Assembly (NCBI GenBank): GCA_900317555.1
Contig: ONHF01000001.1
Location: 62,001-126,000, forward strand
DNA length: 64,000 nt
From: an uncultured Lachnospiraceae bacterium
Lineage (GTDB): Bacteria; Bacillota; Clostridia; Lachnospirales; Lachnospiraceae
Direction of reading: 5' to 3'
The notes under the pieces were generated by a model. That model did not search any database and was not told where the DNA came from. It worked only from the letters and a program-made list of their open reading frames with translations. Each line of letters opens with the position of its first letter. Position 1 is the stretch's first letter. Below, piece after piece: positions 24,876 to 33,653 of the stretch. The position numbers and the translations under genes were made by a program.

Positions 24876-25700
24876 TCAGATCTTCCGCAGCCAGTCGAAA
24901 ATGTACATTAAAATGTCGCTCGAAAGAAGCTTTGCCGCCGCGCGGTGTACGGTGCAGACGAAGCCGGGCGTTGAAACGGAAAGTCCGAGTCTTGTATCCA
25001 TGAGCGCTCTTTCGGCGACGGTTTTGCTTGTGGAAGCAAGCGGGAACGAGCGGATCGGACTCTGCGCTTCGGACATAGTCTTGTCTGCGGAAGCGGTCTG
25101 CCGCGCCGAAGGGATGAATTCCGTATCCTTGATCCAGTACGGGCAGACTGCCGTCACGGTGATATCACGCGGCCGCAGCTCAAAGCGGAGCGCTCTGCTG
25201 TATCTGTACAGAAACGCCTTGGACGCTGCGTATACGTTCAGATACGGGATTGGCTGGAAAGCCGCGGTGGAGCAGATTTCCATGATTTTCGCGCCGCTGT
25301 CCATATATGGAAGACAGATCTGTGTTACGTCAACGGCCGCGCGGCAGTTGAGATCGATCATCTGATCCACCTGTTCGAGCGGGAGAGCAGCGCTCGCCGC
25401 GATTTTGCCCGAGCCTGCCGCGTTAATCAGCATGCGCACGTCCGGCCGCTCTGCGGAAAGCTTTTCCTGCAACTGCGTAACGGATGTTTTGTCTGTAAGA
25501 TCGAGCGCAATAACGTCAGTATCTGTCCGGAGCCCTGCCGCGAGCTCTTCAAGGCGCTCTTTCCTCCGCGCGATGATCCAGAGCGCATCCAGATGAAATT
25601 CACCGGCACCCGCACCTTCACTGTCCGCATCCAGAAGCCGGACAAATTCTCTGCCAAGGCCGCTCGAAGCGCCGGTTATTATCGCGATTTTCTTAGACAT
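24876..25700 (-). CDS. Short-chain dehydrogenase/reductase (SDR family)
   Basis: A classical NAD(P)-dependent SDR of 274 residues. The cofactor motif TGASSGLG is at the N terminus, NAAGSG follows, and the catalytic YAASK with an upstream Ser (CSTAAF) completes the active site. It resembles oxidoreductases of the YqjQ/DltE-like group, but the substrate is unknown. GGAGG precedes the ATG at 25700. The stop of the PD-(D/E)XK-like gene is only 10 bases upstream, so the two form an operon. Confidence 0.88.
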   Translation of the reverse strand: MSKKIAIITGASSGLGREFVRLLDADSEGAGAGEFHLDALWIIARRKERLEELAAGLRTDTDVIALDLTDKTSVTQLQEKLSAERPDVRMLINAAGSGKIAASAALPLEQVDQMIDLNCRAAVDVTQICLPYMDSGAKIMEICSTAAFQPIPYLNVYAASKAFLYRYSRALRFELRPRDITVTAVCPYWIKDTEFIPSARQTASADKTMSEAQSPIRSFPLASTSKTVAERALMDTRLGLSVSTPGFVCTVHRAAAKLLSSDILMYIFDWLRKI

Positions 25701-25710
25701 AGCACACCTC

Positions 25711-26355
25711 CTACATGGAAGATTTGTATCTTTTTCTGCGGACGCGCCTTCTGCGCCGCGGCTTCCTGCCGTTCGCCGTCCGGTACGCGTTGATTCTTTC
25801 GCGGATGGTCGTATAATCCCGCTCAAACAATTCATCGGAAAGCTGCGCCCGGAGCACATCGGGCGGCACGCGTTCCAGAATTTTCTGTTCGACAAAAAGC
25901 TTGCTCCTGTTCCTGTATGCGGGCATATCGTTGAGCTCCTGAATATGCGCGAGTTCCGGCCGCCAGAGAATCCGGATCTTTTCGGAAGGGTCCAGACGGG
26001 GATTGAGCTGCGGCTTTCGCAGGATATAAAAGTCCGGCTTACCGTCCACCTCGTCGATCGTGATGATGCCCCAGTAATCCGGGATATGCTCCTCAATATG
26101 GCCCGCGTGCGAGGAACCGACCGCCGCGAAATTGTAATCAAAAAACCTGTCGTAGTCGTCGACCTGCCGCGCGAGGCGCGTATAACTGTCGTGGTCGCTC
26201 TTGATTTCGATGCCGTAAAGCGCGTCTTCGGTCACCATAAGGATGTCCGCGCGCGAGCGGCCCATATTCTTTTCTTCGATGATCCGGATTTTATGATACG
26301 TCTGCTCCAGAAACTGAAACAGCGGCTCACGGATGTCTTTGTCCAGAAGTGCCAT
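25711..26355 (-). CDS. PD-(D/E)XK nuclease-like protein (sce7726-like) with Arg-rich tail
   Basis: A 214-residue protein. RADILMV, then GIEIKSDHDSYTRLARQV give the D...ExK pattern of PD-(D/E)XK nucleases, and the surrounding sequence resembles the sce7726 family, whose function is unknown. The last 25 residues are almost purely Arg/Lys and probably contact nucleic acid. AAAGGCGG precedes the ATG. It is the first gene of a two-gene operon with the SDR. Nuclease activity is inferred from the motif only. Confidence 0.6.
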   Translation of the reverse strand: MALLDKDIREPLFQFLEQTYHKIRIIEEKNMGRSRADILMVTEDALYGIEIKSDHDSYTRLARQVDDYDRFFDYNFAAVGSSHAGHIEEHIPDYWGIITIDEVDGKPDFYILRKPQLNPRLDPSEKIRILWRPELAHIQELNDMPAYRNRSKLFVEQKILERVPPDVLRAQLSDELFERDYTTIRERINAYRTANGRKPRRRRRVRRKRYKSSM

Positions 26356-26384
26356 GAAGTTTCCGCCTTTTTAAACTTTATTAT

Positions 26385-26390
26385 ATTATA
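26385..26390 (-). promoter_or_regulatory. Extended -10 promoter for the PD-(D/E)XK-like gene
   Basis: The minus strand reads TGCTATAAT, an extended -10, 30 bases before the start codon. No clear -35 box. It is arranged back-to-back with the comB promoter. Confidence 0.5.
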
Positions 26391-26398
26391 GCATGGAC

Positions 26399-26428
26399 TT
26401 GTGCACGTCCGGTGAACAAGCCTATACT
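26399..26428 (+). promoter_or_regulatory. Promoter for the ComB-family gene
   Basis: TTGTGC (26399-26404), an 18-base spacer and TATACT (26423-26428) precede the gene by 28 bases. The palindrome GTGCAC overlaps the -35 box. Confidence 0.5.
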
Positions 26429-26456
26429 ATTAAAAACACACCGGAGAGGAATTGAA

Positions 26457-27191
26457 ATGAATATTCGGATACTGGAACTGATCGAAGGCGCGAAGAAAGC
26501 GCAGGGCCTTACTGTCATCATTGATGTATTCCGCGCGTTTTCGCTCGAATGCTATCTGTTTGAAAAAGGAGCTAGAAAGATCTACCCGATTGGAAAGATC
26601 GAAGACGCTTTTGCAATGAAAAAGGAACACCCGGACTATGTTCTTCTGGGAGAGCGGGGCGGTGCAAAGGTTGAAGGCTGCGATTTCGGCAATTCCCCGT
26701 CCCAGATCCGGGATTTTGATGTTTCCGGCAAAACAATCATCCACACGACCAGCGCCGGCACGCAGGGAATCGTGAACGCGGCGGCAGCGGGCGCTCAGGA
26801 AATCATCACGGGAAGCCTTGTCAACGCCGATGCCGTGGTCCGCTACATCCGGAGCAGGAATCCGGAGCAGGTCTCCATTGTCGCGATGGGTAAAGCGGGC
26901 CTTTCGAGCGCTGCGGAGGACGTTCTCTGCGCGGAATATCTGAAGGCAAGACTGGAAAATAAAGATCTTTCGGGCAGGGAAGATATGTCCGGCGGGGCAG
27001 CTCTCGCGCAGCTTCGGGAAAAGGCAGCCGCGATGAAGGACGGCGACGGCGCGCATTTCTTCAATCCGGCCACACAGGAAATCTTTCCGGAAGAGGACTT
27101 CTACATGTGCACGCAGTGCTGCCGCTTTGACTTCGTGATCCGCGTGGGAAAAGACACGGAGGGTAGGCTGACCACTGCGCCGGTTCTGTAA
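26457..27191 (+). CDS. 2-phosphosulfolactate phosphatase family protein (ComB-like)
   Basis: A 244-residue member of the ComB family. VIIDVFRAFS near the N terminus, LLGERGG, FGNSPSQ and HTTSAGTQG match the conserved acid and loop motifs. In methanogens and some spore formers ComB removes phosphate from phosphosulfolactate. Here no ComA or other coenzyme M or sulfolactate gene is nearby, so the true substrate is uncertain. The ATG at 26457 follows GGAGAGG. Upstream is a divergent promoter; downstream, after about 110 bases, is the DUF1846 gene. Confidence 0.8.
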   Translation: MNIRILELIEGAKKAQGLTVIIDVFRAFSLECYLFEKGARKIYPIGKIEDAFAMKKEHPDYVLLGERGGAKVEGCDFGNSPSQIRDFDVSGKTIIHTTSAGTQGIVNAAAAGAQEIITGSLVNADAVVRYIRSRNPEQVSIVAMGKAGLSSAAEDVLCAEYLKARLENKDLSGREDMSGGAALAQLREKAAAMKDGDGAHFFNPATQEIFPEEDFYMCTQCCRFDFVIRVGKDTEGRLTTAPVL

Positions 27192-27198
27192 ATTACGC

Positions 27199-27227
27199 TT
27201 GCATTCAGGCAATGGAAACGGCATACT
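27199..27227 (+). promoter_or_regulatory. Promoter for the DUF1846 gene
   Basis: TTGCAT (27199-27204), a 17-base spacer and CATACT (27222-27227) lie in the spacer after the ComB-like gene, giving a leader of roughly 70 bases. Confidence 0.45.
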
Positions 27228-27305
27228 TTTACCGTTAAAGATTACATTGAAATCCTCGCGGTTTTACCGCACGGAGCATAACAGCACAAAGACAGGAGAA
27301 TGGCA

Positions 27306-28778
27306 ATGGCGTCATCAAAAATCGGTTTTGACTCGGCGAAGTATCTGGAACTGCAGTCCGCGCATATCAAGGAGAGAATGTCACATTTCGGCAAACTGTA
27401 CCTGGAATTCGGCGGCAAGCTTTTTGATGATTATCACGCTTCCCGCGTTCTTCCGGGTTTTGCGCCCGATAATAAGCTCAAGATGCTCGAGCAGCTCCGG
27501 GACAAGGCGGAGATTGTCATTGTCATCGGTGCCGACGCCATTGAACAGAACAAAGTCAGAGGGGATCTGGGGATAACCTATGACGATGATGTTTTGCGCC
27601 TGAAAAAGGCGTTTGAAGACCGCGGCTTTTATGTCAGCAGCGTTGTGATCACCAAGTACACGGGACAGCCTGCGGCGGACAATTTCCGGACGCGCCTGTC
27701 ATCGCTGGGCATCCGTTCCTATCTTCATTATGTCATCGAAGGTTATCCGTCCAATATTCCGCTGATCCTAAGCGACAAAGGCTACGGACGGAACGATTAC
27801 ATTGAGACGACCAGAGACCTTGTTGTCATCACGGCGCCCGGCCCCGGCAGCGGCAAAATGGCAACCTGCCTTTCCCAGGTTTATCAGGAAAACAAACGCG
27901 GCATCAAAGCCGGCTACGCGAAGTTCGAGACGTTCCCGATCTGGAACCTGCCGCTCAAGCACCCTGTCAATCTTGCCTACGAGGCGGCAACCGCCGACCT
28001 CGCGGACGTGAATATGATTGATCCGTTCCATCTGGAAGCTTACGGAAAGACGACGGTCAACTATAACAGGGACGTTGAGATTTTCCCGGTGCTGCAGCAG
28101 ATTTTCGAAGGAATTATGGGTGAGTGCCCGTACAAGTCGCCGACGGACATGGGCGTCAACATGGCAGGGTTTGCGATCTCGGACGATGCGGTCTGCAGAG
28201 AAGCGGCAAAACAGGAGATTATCCGCAGATATTTTGAGAGCGCGGTAAATGTTAAGAAGGGAAATGCTTCTCCGAAAGAGCTGTACAAGCAGGAGCTGCT
28301 GCTTAAACAGGCGCAGGTTACGCCCGAAGACCGCAGGGTTCTTCTGCCTGCACTGCGGCGCGCGGAAGAGACGGGACACCCTGCAACCGCGATTGAAATG
28401 GACGACGGCCGTATCATCACCGGAAAGACGTCGGATCTTCTCGGCGCCGCCGCAGCGTGCCTGATGAATGTTTTAAAGGAATATGCAGGCATTCCGCACG
28501 AGGAAAAGCTGGTTTCCGCGGAATCGATCATGCCGATCCAGCGGCTGAAGACCGAGTATCTGGGCGCCGGAAATCCCCGCCTGCATACGGATGAGCTTCT
28601 GGTTGCGCTTTCCATGAGTGCCGCAACAAACCCGCATGCGGAGCTTGCGATCGAGCAGCTGCCGAAGCTTCGCGGCGCACAGGCACATTCGTCGGTTATC
28701 CTCGCGGATGTGGACATGCAGACATTCCGGAAACTCGGCATTCAGCTTACCTGCACGCCGGAGTACAAGAAATACTGA
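27306..28778 (+). CDS. DUF1846 family protein
   Basis: A 490-residue soluble protein of the DUF1846 family, found in Firmicutes and some other bacteria, function unknown. Notable conserved stretches are GADAIEQNKVRGDLGITYDDDV, where the family is most constant, and PGPGSGKMAT at about residue 178, which resembles a Walker A loop. The second of two near ATGs (27306) is used because AGGAG is then seven bases away. It stands alone on the plus strand between its own promoter and the convergent YitT-like gene. Confidence 0.85.
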   Translation: MASSKIGFDSAKYLELQSAHIKERMSHFGKLYLEFGGKLFDDYHASRVLPGFAPDNKLKMLEQLRDKAEIVIVIGADAIEQNKVRGDLGITYDDDVLRLKKAFEDRGFYVSSVVITKYTGQPAADNFRTRLSSLGIRSYLHYVIEGYPSNIPLILSDKGYGRNDYIETTRDLVVITAPGPGSGKMATCLSQVYQENKRGIKAGYAKFETFPIWNLPLKHPVNLAYEAATADLADVNMIDPFHLEAYGKTTVNYNRDVEIFPVLQQIFEGIMGECPYKSPTDMGVNMAGFAISDDAVCREAAKQEIIRRYFESAVNVKKGNASPKELYKQELLLKQAQVTPEDRRVLLPALRRAEETGHPATAIEMDDGRIITGKTSDLLGAAAACLMNVLKEYAGIPHEEKLVSAESIMPIQRLKTEYLGAGNPRLHTDELLVALSMSAATNPHAELAIEQLPKLRGAQAHSSVILADVDMQTFRKLGIQLTCTPEYKKY

Positions 28779-28794
28779 AGAACCGCGGGAGCCG

Positions 28795-29673
28795 TCAGCT
28801 CCAGCGCTCAACAAAACCCTCCCCCATGGCTTCGTTCACATCGCTGATGATGAAGAAGGCGCGGGGGTCGTTTTTTTTCACGATATCTTTGATATCGACG
28901 ATGTCTTTCTTGCTGCAGATGCAGAACAGAATCTTCCGTTCCTTTCCGGAATACATGCCGGTGCCGGGAAGGCAGGTTACGCCGCGGTCAAGATCGTCCA
29001 TAATCTCCCGCGCGATGGCTTCGTTCGCATCGGAAATGATATAGGCGCACTTTGCCTGTTTGCCGCGGCTGACGATATAATCGCAGACTTTGCCCATGAT
29101 ATAGACCGAGATAATTGCATACAGCGTGTGTTCGACATTGAAAACAACCGCGCCGAGCACAACGACCGCGCCGTCAAGAACCGCGATGATCGTTCCGATG
29201 TTATACTGGCGCATGTATTTGTGCAGCGAGTTGCCGAGCATGTCCGTACCGCCGGTTGTGGCGCGCGCGTTTAAAAGAATTCCGATGCCCAGGCCGAACA
29301 GGACGCCGCCGTAAATCGAAACGAGCAGCAGATTGTCCGGGATCAGATTGTACTGCGGGAAAAAGTAAAGCTCTACGGTCATGATCAGCCATCCGATTCC
29401 GGTGCGGATAATGCTGCGGAAGCCGTCTGTTTTGATCGCAAACAGAAAGATCGGGACGTTCAGAACAAAGTTCGAGAGCCAGAGAGGGATCTCAAACGAG
29501 CTGAAACGCCCGGTCAGATACTTGATGATGATCGCAAGACCCGAAACGCCGCCGGTGACAAGTCCTGACGGGTCAAAGATATATTGTGTCGCGAACGCGG
29601 TGATCGTGCTTCCCAGAAAGATCACGAAAAGATCGGTCATCCGCAGCTTCAAATTCTTCTGATATTTATTCAA
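28795..29673 (-). CDS. YitT family membrane protein (DUF161-DUF2179)
   Basis: A 292-residue integral membrane protein. About five or six hydrophobic helices in residues 12-190 form the YitT domain, with GLVTGGVSGLAI and NARATTGGTDMLG as conserved polar loops. A cytosolic DUF2179 domain (about 215-290) follows. Role unknown. A TTG start at 29671-29673 follows GGAGG at seven bases. The gene is 40 bases downstream of alaX on the same strand and probably shares its transcript. Confidence 0.85.
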   Translation of the reverse strand: MNKYQKNLKLRMTDLFVIFLGSTITAFATQYIFDPSGLVTGGVSGLAIIIKYLTGRFSSFEIPLWLSNFVLNVPIFLFAIKTDGFRSIIRTGIGWLIMTVELYFFPQYNLIPDNLLLVSIYGGVLFGLGIGILLNARATTGGTDMLGNSLHKYMRQYNIGTIIAVLDGAVVVLGAVVFNVEHTLYAIISVYIMGKVCDYIVSRGKQAKCAYIISDANEAIAREIMDDLDRGVTCLPGTGMYSGKERKILFCICSKKDIVDIKDIVKKNDPRAFFIISDVNEAMGEGFVERWS

Positions 29674-29713
29674 AACAAATCCTCCGGAGGTCCGGCGCGG
29701 CGGGCGGAACGCG

Positions 29714-30934
29714 TCACGCGATTCCGCGAAGCGCTGCCAGAATCGCGTCTTTGCCTGCCTTTACCGAACCCTGTACCATTTCGGGCTTTCCGCCGCCTCT
29801 TCCGCCAGGCAGTTCTTTCAGCGTATTGCTGACAAGCCTTGCGTCGGCGCCTCTTCCGCCCGCGAAATATTTGTAGCCTTCTTCCTCCGACCCTGTGAAA
29901 ACACCGACATAGCGGTACAAAGACAGATCACAGAGCCGGTTCATGAGGTTCCGAAGGGAAACCGTGGAAAGCGCGTTTTCAAATAGCCAGAGGTCACGTT
30001 TCCCGGTGCTGTCTTCCACCGGCGCTTCGGACAGCCCGCCCGCGCCGGCAGCCGCTGCGACTACCTTGTCAATATACGCGCTCTCAAGGTTTCGCAGTGT
30101 CTCCTTCTGCTGCGCGATCTCATCCAGCAGCCGCTGCACACCGTCCGCGGCGCGCTCCTTCGGCATGTTGGTAAGCCGGGAAATGCTGCGCAGCTGTTCG
30201 AATGAATGCTGTGTGTATTCAAGCGCTCTGCTGCCGCAGACGATGGTCAGCCGCATGTTCGTCTTTGTATGCAGGACGTCGATGATGCGGATCAGGCCGA
30301 TTTCTCCGGTGCGCCGCACATGCGGCGCACAGCAGGCGCAGACGTCAACGCCGTCAATCGTCACAATGCGGACCGGCCCCGGGAGTTCTTTCTTGCTGCG
30401 GTATGCGAGCTTTTGCAGCACTTCCTCCGGCGGATATTCGCAGGTGACCTTCACGTTGCGGTAAATGACTTCATTCGCACGCCTTTCGAGATTACAGAGC
30501 TGCGCGTCGTCCAGCTGCCCGCCGGTATCGAGCGTAACGGTATTGTCACTCAGGCGAAAGCCCACATTTTCATAACCGTACAGCGAATGGAGAAGCCCCG
30601 ACAGGATGTGCTCGCCGGTATGATTCTGCATGTTGGAAAAGCGGTGCGTCCAGTCGATCGTTCCGGAAACAGTCGCTCCCTCCCGTGGCACCGGGCTCTC
30701 TTTTGCAAACCGCACGGTATGAATGATGACGCCGTTCCGGATCTGCACGTCTGTAACGGGAAGACCGGCAAGAACACCGGTGTCGGGCGTCTGCCCGCCC
30801 TCTTCGGGGAAAAACAGCGTCCTGTCCAGTACAATCGCAGCGGTCCCGGCCTTTTCATTCACCGATACTTCGCGTACAGCCGCTTCAAAACAGGTCTCAT
30901 ATGGGTTTTCATCATATAATTTTACTGTCTGCAT
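29714..30934 (-). CDS. Alanyl-tRNA editing protein (AlaX-L type, DHHA1-containing)
   Basis: A free-standing editing enzyme that removes wrongly attached amino acids from tRNA-Ala. The 406-residue protein has the AlaRS-like second additional domain with zinc ligands in NHTGEH and CACCAPH, a coiled-coil linker (about 265-300) and a C-terminal DHHA1 domain ending in a Gly-rich GGRGGGKPEM motif. It lacks the aminoacylation domain. A GGAGG lies four bases before the ATG. It is divergent from ftsH. Confidence 0.88.
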   Translation of the reverse strand: MQTVKLYDENPYETCFEAAVREVSVNEKAGTAAIVLDRTLFFPEEGGQTPDTGVLAGLPVTDVQIRNGVIIHTVRFAKESPVPREGATVSGTIDWTHRFSNMQNHTGEHILSGLLHSLYGYENVGFRLSDNTVTLDTGGQLDDAQLCNLERRANEVIYRNVKVTCEYPPEEVLQKLAYRSKKELPGPVRIVTIDGVDVCACCAPHVRRTGEIGLIRIIDVLHTKTNMRLTIVCGSRALEYTQHSFEQLRSISRLTNMPKERAADGVQRLLDEIAQQKETLRNLESAYIDKVVAAAAGAGGLSEAPVEDSTGKRDLWLFENALSTVSLRNLMNRLCDLSLYRYVGVFTGSEEEGYKYFAGGRGADARLVSNTLKELPGGRGGGKPEMVQGSVKAGKDAILAALRGIA

Positions 30935-30986
30935 GGAACCTCCGGAAAAGCTGTCGCCCGGACTGAGGGCCGGCAGCGCGATGCTT

Positions 30987-31000
30987 TATAGTATACTATA
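30987..31000. promoter_or_regulatory. 14-bp AT-rich palindrome in the alaX-ftsH divergent spacer
   Basis: The perfect palindrome TATAGTATACTATA contains TATACT on one strand and TATAGT on the other and could serve as a -10 for alaX. No convincing -35 accompanies it. Confidence 0.35.
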
Positions 31001-31064
31001 TTTTCCGGAAGGCGGGTAATGTGCGGATTTTTCCTTATTTTATCGAATTTTAAGATTAACTTGA

Positions 31065-31093
31065 TTGCCCCTTCCGCAAAGTATTACTATAAT
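31065..31093 (+). promoter_or_regulatory. Promoter of ftsH
   Basis: TTGCCC (31065-31070), a 17-base spacer and a perfect TATAAT (31088-31093) lie about 55 bases before the TTG start of ftsH. Confidence 0.55.
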
Positions 31094-31148
31094 AAAATAG
31101 ATTTTTCACAATCGAATTTCAGAAAACAATCGTTCAAAGGAGCGGAAT

Positions 31149-33443
31149 TTGAAACTCACAGCATTGATTCCTCATAAAATAAAGAGTCTGCAGCGCCGGA
31201 TCCTCATGGATTTCTTCGGTCTGGGAGATGACGACGGCGGCAGCAGCGGCGACTCCGGCTCTTCCTCCGGGCGCGGCGGCAGCGGGAAGAAGCCAAGCCA
31301 GCAGAATTTCTATATCATCCTGCTGGCGGTTCTCATCGGCATCTCGATTATCAGCTATATGATGCGCGGAGCGGCCACGCAGACAAAGGAAGTCGACTAT
31401 AACCGGTTTGTTTCCATGGTTGACAAGGGAGAGGTTGCCCGCGTCAAGATCGAAAGCGACCGTATTGACATCGCGCCGAAGACGAAAGAGGCGGATAACA
31501 AGAACGCGCCTTACCGCTACTATACCGGCAAGGTGGAAGACGACGACACACTGACAAAGAGGCTTCTTGAAAAAGATGTAATTGTCCGCGGCGAGGTACA
31601 GGATTCCACGGCGATGATCATTTCGCTGATAGTTTCGTATGTTTTGCCTCTTGTACTTCTGTGGGGGCTGATGAGCCTGATTTTCCGCAGAATGAGCCGC
31701 GGCGGCGGAATGATGGGAGGACCAATCAAGAGCAACGCGAAGGAATATGTGCAGCGTGAAACCGGCGTTACGTTCGCGGATGTCGCGGGCGAGGACGAGG
31801 CCAAGGAATCGCTGCAGGAAGTCGTGGATTTCCTGCACAATCCGGGACGTTATGTCAAGATCGGCGCGAAACTGCCCAAGGGTGCGCTGCTTGTCGGCCC
31901 TCCGGGAACCGGCAAGACACTTCTTGCCAAAGCCATCGCCGGAGAAGCGCATGTACCGTTCTTCTCTCTGACAGGTTCCGACTTTATCGAGCTGTATGTC
32001 GGCGTCGGCGCTTCGCGTGTGCGCGACCTGTTCAAGGAGGCAACGAAGAACGCGCCCTGCATTATCTTCATCGATGAGATCGACGCGATCGGCAGAAGCC
32101 GTGACTCCAAGTACGGCGGCGGAAACGAAGAGCGCGAGCAGACGCTCAATCAGCTGCTCTCCGAGATGGACGGCTTCGACTCCGCGAAGGGAATTCTGGT
32201 TCTTGGCGCGACAAACCGTCCGGAGATTCTGGACAAGGCACTGCTGCGCCCGGGCCGTTTTGACAGAAGAATTATTGTGGACCGGCCGGATCTGAAAGGC
32301 CGTGAGGCGATTCTCAAGGTGCATGCCAAGGATGTAAAGATGGACGAGACGGTCGATCTGAACGCGATCGCACTTGCAACGAGCGGCGCGGTGGGGAGCG
32401 ATCTTGCGAACATGATCAACGAGGCGGCCATCAACGCCGTCAAGGAGCACAGGGAATACGTTTCGCAGAAGGATCTGTTCGAGGCAGTCGAGCAGGTGCT
32501 TGTCGGCAAGGAGAAGAAAGACCGTGTCATGAACGCGAAGGAGCGCCGGATTGTCTCGTATCACGAGGTCGGTCACGCGCTGATCAACGCGGTGCAGAAG
32601 AACTCCGAGCCGGTGCAGAAAATTACAATTGTGCCAAGAACCATGGGCGCGCTCGGCTATGTGATGCAGGTTCCGGAAGAAGAGCATTACCTGAATTCCA
32701 AGGAAGAGCTGCATGATATGATTGTCGGCCTGCTCGGCGGGCGCGCTGCCGAAGAGTTAAAGTTCGGCAGCATCACGACCGGCGCATCGAATGATATCGA
32801 AAAAGCGACAGGTCTTGCCAGAGCTATGGTTACTCAGTACGGTATGAGCGACAAGTTCGGACTGATGGGGCTTGCTACGATTGAAAGTCAGTATCTGGAA
32901 GGACGCGCTGCTTTGAACTGCGCGGATCAGACGGCGGCTGCCGTTGACGAGGAAGTCCGCCGCATGATGCAGGAGTGCTACGAAGAAGCGAAGGCGATCC
33001 TGCGCGACAATATGGATGTCATGGATGAAATTGCCGATTACCTGATCAAGGAAGAGACGATTACCGGCAAGCAGTTCATGAAGATCTACCGCAAGGCGAA
33101 GGGCCTTCCCGAGGAAGAGGAAAAGACGCCGGAGGAACGGCTCGCGGAGGATGTGAAGCAGGTGCGCGAAGCGGCACCGGACACGGAAGAACCGAACGCG
33201 CCGTCGCCGGCTGCGGCCGCGCAGGAGTCGTCAGAACCTGCCGCATTGTCATCGGAGAAGGCACCGGCGGAAACGCCCGCGCAGCCGGAAAGCCCTGCGC
33301 CGGCACAGGAAGAGCCCGCAACCCCGGGAAGCACCGCGCCTGTATCGGCAGAAAAGCCGCAGGGGCAGGACGCCGCGCAGGAGAATTCTTCTGCCCGCGG
33401 CAGATTCTCCGGTGTTTCCACAGACGATATTGACAGGAATTAA
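31149..33443 (+). CDS. ftsH: ATP-dependent zinc metalloprotease FtsH
   Basis: A membrane-anchored AAA+ protease that degrades misfolded membrane and regulatory proteins. Over 764 residues: a Gly/Ser-rich N-terminal segment, a membrane helix (about 55-72), an extracytoplasmic domain, a second helix (about 160-180), the AAA module (Walker A GPPGTGKT about 250, Walker [15 protein letters not shown] with RPGRFDRR) and the zinc site HEVGH (about 472). The last 110 residues are a Pro/Ala/Glu/Ser-rich disordered tail, longer than in many FtsH proteins. A TTG start with AAAGGAG is used; the next ATG (31206) has no ribosome site. A terminator follows. Confidence 0.96.
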   Translation: MKLTALIPHKIKSLQRRILMDFFGLGDDDGGSSGDSGSSSGRGGSGKKPSQQNFYIILLAVLIGISIISYMMRGAATQTKEVDYNRFVSMVDKGEVARVKIESDRIDIAPKTKEADNKNAPYRYYTGKVEDDDTLTKRLLEKDVIVRGEVQDSTAMIISLIVSYVLPLVLLWGLMSLIFRRMSRGGGMMGGPIKSNAKEYVQRETGVTFADVAGEDEAKESLQEVVDFLHNPGRYVKIGAKLPKGALLVGPPGTGKTLLAKAIAGEAHVPFFSLTGSDFIELYVGVGASRVRDLFKEATKNAPCIIFIDEIDAIGRSRDSKYGGGNEEREQTLNQLLSEMDGFDSAKGILVLGATNRPEILDKALLRPGRFDRRIIVDRPDLKGREAILKVHAKDVKMDETVDLNAIALATSGAVGSDLANMINEAAINAVKEHREYVSQKDLFEAVEQVLVGKEKKDRVMNAKERRIVSYHEVGHALINAVQKNSEPVQKITIVPRTMGALGYVMQVPEEEHYLNSKEELHDMIVGLLGGRAAEELKFGSITTGASNDIEKATGLARAMVTQYGMSDKFGLMGLATIESQYLEGRAALNCADQTAAAVDEEVRRMMQECYEEAKAILRDNMDVMDEIADYLIKEETITGKQFMKIYRKAKGLPEEEEKTPEERLAEDVKQVREAAPDTEEPNAPSPAAAAQESSEPAALSSEKAPAETPAQPESPAPAQEEPATPGSTAPVSAEKPQGQDAAQENSSARGRFSGVSTDDIDRN

Positions 33444-33469
33444 AATCCGGAAGTGTTTAACCACACGAG

Positions 33470-33528
33470 CTGCCGCATGGCGCGGGAATGTTCCCTGAGG
33501 GAGCAGTCCTGCGGTGCGGCAGTTTTTT
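33470..33528 (+). terminator. Terminator after ftsH
   Basis: CTGCCGCA (33470-33477) pairs with TGCGGCAG (33515-33522) and is followed by TTTTTT (33523-33528). The long loop contains further small stems. Confidence 0.75.
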
Positions 33529-33653
33529 ACAAAAGGACGGCGGCCGCGCAGTGCGGCAAAAATGCCGCAGACCGGGAGCCGCAAGGCGCGGCTCGACCGC
33601 GGGAGAAAGAATGCAGCCGATGCCGCTGCACGGCAGCAGAAAGGTGATTTTTT

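Noticed and set aside
13752..26355. NYN, PD-(D/E)XK-like and HATPase proteins considered together as a defence island
   Set aside because: They are scattered among housekeeping and transport genes, on different strands and in separate transcription units; nothing ties them into one system.
31134..32714. Long minus-strand open frame antisense to ftsH
   Set aside because: It mirrors the codon structure of the highly conserved FtsH AAA region and shows no recognisable domain or ribosome site.
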